From positions 1 through 32,465 of the forward strand of contig CAIZIT010000004.1 in the NCBI GenBank assembly GCA_903933115.1: DNA of 32,465 nucleotides. The letters run 5' to 3'. The notes beneath the pieces are model-generated. The model was not told where the DNA came from, made no database searches, and saw only the letters and a program-made list of their open reading frames with translations. The position numbers were made by a program, and so were the translations under genes. Positions within the stretch are counted from its first letter, which is position 1; each line of letters opens with the position of its first letter. The stretch comes from an uncultured Burkholderiales bacterium (GTDB lineage Bacteria; Pseudomonadota; Gammaproteobacteria; Burkholderiales; Burkholderiaceae_C). This document shows positions 31,703 to 32,465 of the stretch, one piece after another.

Positions 31703-32158
31703 CCAATCTTCAAACTGAATCAAATCCAAAGCCATCTTCACATGGATATCGCATAGCTCCAAATGTGATCCTAAAAGGTAAGGATTGCAAACGAGCCTCT
31801 AGTGATGGAGTTAACTGGCAGGATCTTGCTAGCATGCAAATCCGGATCAAAAACGATCGAATTTAATTTAAATATTTTTTAAAAAATGGCAAACCATCAA
31901 TACTCGTAAAACAAAATAATAGAGAGTAAAGGATCGATGTCATGGTAAATAATCAAGCCATATTTTCAATTTTAAATGATTGGGAAATCAGAAAGTTCTA
32001 CTCAGACTGATTCACAAAACACCAAACAGGATTAACAAATTTAAGGACCTAATATCATATAAAAATGATAATGTTCTGACTGTCAATGAGATGAATGGTG
32101 CAACCTAAAAAGCTTGGTCAAAGTCGGAATAAGACTTGTTGATGAATCTGCATGAAAT

Positions 32159-32203
32159 TGGTCTGCCCGGAGGGGATCGAACCCCCGACCCACAGCTTAG
32201 AAT
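32159..32203 (-). tRNA. 3' fragment of tRNA-Arg(UCU), likely integration-site remnant
   Basis: The minus strand reads, from 32203 down, TTCTAA (anticodon loop with UCU), GCTGT (3' half of the anticodon stem), GGGTC (variable loop), GGGGG-TTCGATC-CCCTC (T arm), CGGGCAG (3' acceptor strand), A and CCA. All spacings are exactly those of a tRNA. Upstream of the anticodon loop the D arm and 5' acceptor strand are absent: the bases before the loop cannot pair with GCTGT, and no CTGCCCG precedes. So only the 3' half of the gene is present. Such 3' tRNA copies are typical attachment sites left by tyrosine-recombinase integrative elements. Confidence 0.75.
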
Positions 32204-32281
32204 GACTTGCGCCTACCCATAAGCTATTGATTTTATTAAGTTATTTCAAACCACGAAATAACTGTGACATGCAAGTCTAAG
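32196..32281. repeat. Nested inverted repeats next to the tRNA fragment
   Basis: Outer arms are CTTAG-AATG-ACTTGC (32196-32210) and GCAAGT-CTAAG (32271-32281), the left arm with a 4-nt insertion. Inner perfect 9-bp arms are AGTTATTTC (32239-32247) and GAAATAACT (32255-32263) around AAACCAC. The left outer arm overlaps the anticodon-loop end of the tRNA fragment. Confidence 0.6.
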
Positions 32282-32374
32282 TATTTTTCGCTTCACCACC
32301 ACAGAATGTTTAGCATTGCTTTACATTTTTCTACTTATCGTTAAAATTGTCAATAACAAAAAAGGGAGCTGATT

Positions 32375-32465
32375 ATGGAAGTGGTACTTAGAAAATATGG
32401 CAATAGCACAGTTGCAGTATTACCCCCCGTTGTTTTAAAAGATATCGGTCTCAGGGCTGGTCAAC
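32375..32465 (+). CDS. mazE: MazE/AbrB-type antitoxin, N-terminal part (cut by window end)
   Basis: ATG 32375 is preceded by AAAGGGAGC at good spacing. The visible 30 residues read MEVVLRKYGNSTVAVLPPVV and then LKDIGLRAGQ, the swapped-hairpin DNA-binding motif (SpoVT/AbrB fold) of MazE-like antitoxins: KWGNS-x-AVRIP-x-x-LK-x-x-x-L-x-x-G-Q in the family. A toxin gene of the MazF type would be expected just beyond the window. The position after a tRNA fragment and in AT-rich DNA fits a toxin-antitoxin pair at the border of a mobile island. The gene is partial, so its length and partner cannot be checked. Confidence 0.8.
   Translation, partial: MEVVLRKYGNSTVAVLPPVVLKDIGLRAGQ

Larger units (their letters stand above)
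31703..32374. other. 672-bp AT-rich region without clear genes
   Basis: Base composition becomes clearly AT-richer than the rest of the window from about 31850 on. The longest start-to-stop frame noticed is 22 codons (31942-32010), too short to support. It contains an AT-only palindromic stretch near 31861-31887, the tRNA-Arg fragment at 32159-32203, nested inverted repeats at 32196-32281 and the upstream region of a MazE-like gene. It may be the end of an integrated element with decayed sequence. Confidence 0.6.

Noticed and set aside
31942..32010. 22-codon frame in the AT-rich region
   Set aside because: Too short, with no good ribosome site and no recognisable sequence; not distinguishable from chance.
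32196..32281. Integron attC site or CRISPR-like repeat near the tRNA fragment
   Set aside because: The expected attC core ends (GTTRRRY/RYYYAAC) are not at the arm ends, there is only one copy, and no repeat-spacer pattern exists here or elsewhere in the window.

Overview
The window looks like chromosomal DNA of a beta-proteobacterium of the order Burkholderiales, probably Comamonadaceae-like. The main reason is that it holds four solitary Bug-type (tripartite tricarboxylate receptor family) periplasmic binding proteins among many short aromatic/organic-acid catabolic operons. It also carries ordinary housekeeping genes (murI, trhO, a bactofilin). Genus cannot be decided from the sequence alone.

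Layout. 1-1.7 kb: the end of an acyl-CoA synthetase gene and a hydroxyquinol/catechol-type intradiol dioxygenase, closed by a terminator. 1.7-2.0 kb: a DUF1330 protein. 2.2-6.2 kb (minus strand): a tightly packed operon of a leaderless family-3 solute-binding-like protein, an unlisted 45-residue ORF, a RimK-type ATP-grasp protein and a SerC-like aminotransferase, followed by an NRDE protein. The first four reading frames overlap by 1, 4 and 4 nt. I consider this the best candidate for an undescribed system. 6.4-9.6 kb (plus): a class III CoA-transferase, an HMG-CoA-lyase-like aldolase and a Bug receptor with an odd repeat-encoded N-terminus. 9.7-12.6 kb (minus): a TlpA thioredoxin, a DUF4214/RTX-like secreted protein, a DUF3570 outer-membrane barrel and a DUF4266 lipoprotein. 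12.7-13.9 kb: a flavoprotein aromatic hydroxylase. 14.2-18.6 kb (plus): murI, a TonB-dependent receptor, a bactofilin with a strong terminator and a small four-cysteine secreted protein. 18.6-21.3 kb: trhO, a Bug receptor, a perfect FNR-type box and a small FlaG-like protein.

21.5-27.8 kb (minus): a catabolic cluster of a Bug receptor, a ThDP-dependent decarboxylase/synthase, a fumarylacetoacetase-family hydrolase, a nu-class-like glutathione transferase, another Bug receptor and an amidohydrolase. 28.1-31.7 kb: a 3-hydroxybenzoate/gentisate pathway (3-hydroxybenzoate 6-hydroxylase, gentisate 1,2-dioxygenase, fumarylpyruvate hydrolase) with a divergent MarR regulator and a 30-bp palindromic operator candidate between them. 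The gentisate dioxygenase gene is cut by an in-frame TAA at the boundary between its two cupin domains.

31.7-32.5 kb: AT-rich, gene-poor sequence with a 3' fragment of a tRNA-Arg(UCU) gene, nested inverted repeats and the start of a MazE-like antitoxin gene. This has the appearance of the edge of an integrated genomic island. Coordinates come from reading the sequence directly; family assignments come from motif recognition without database searches.
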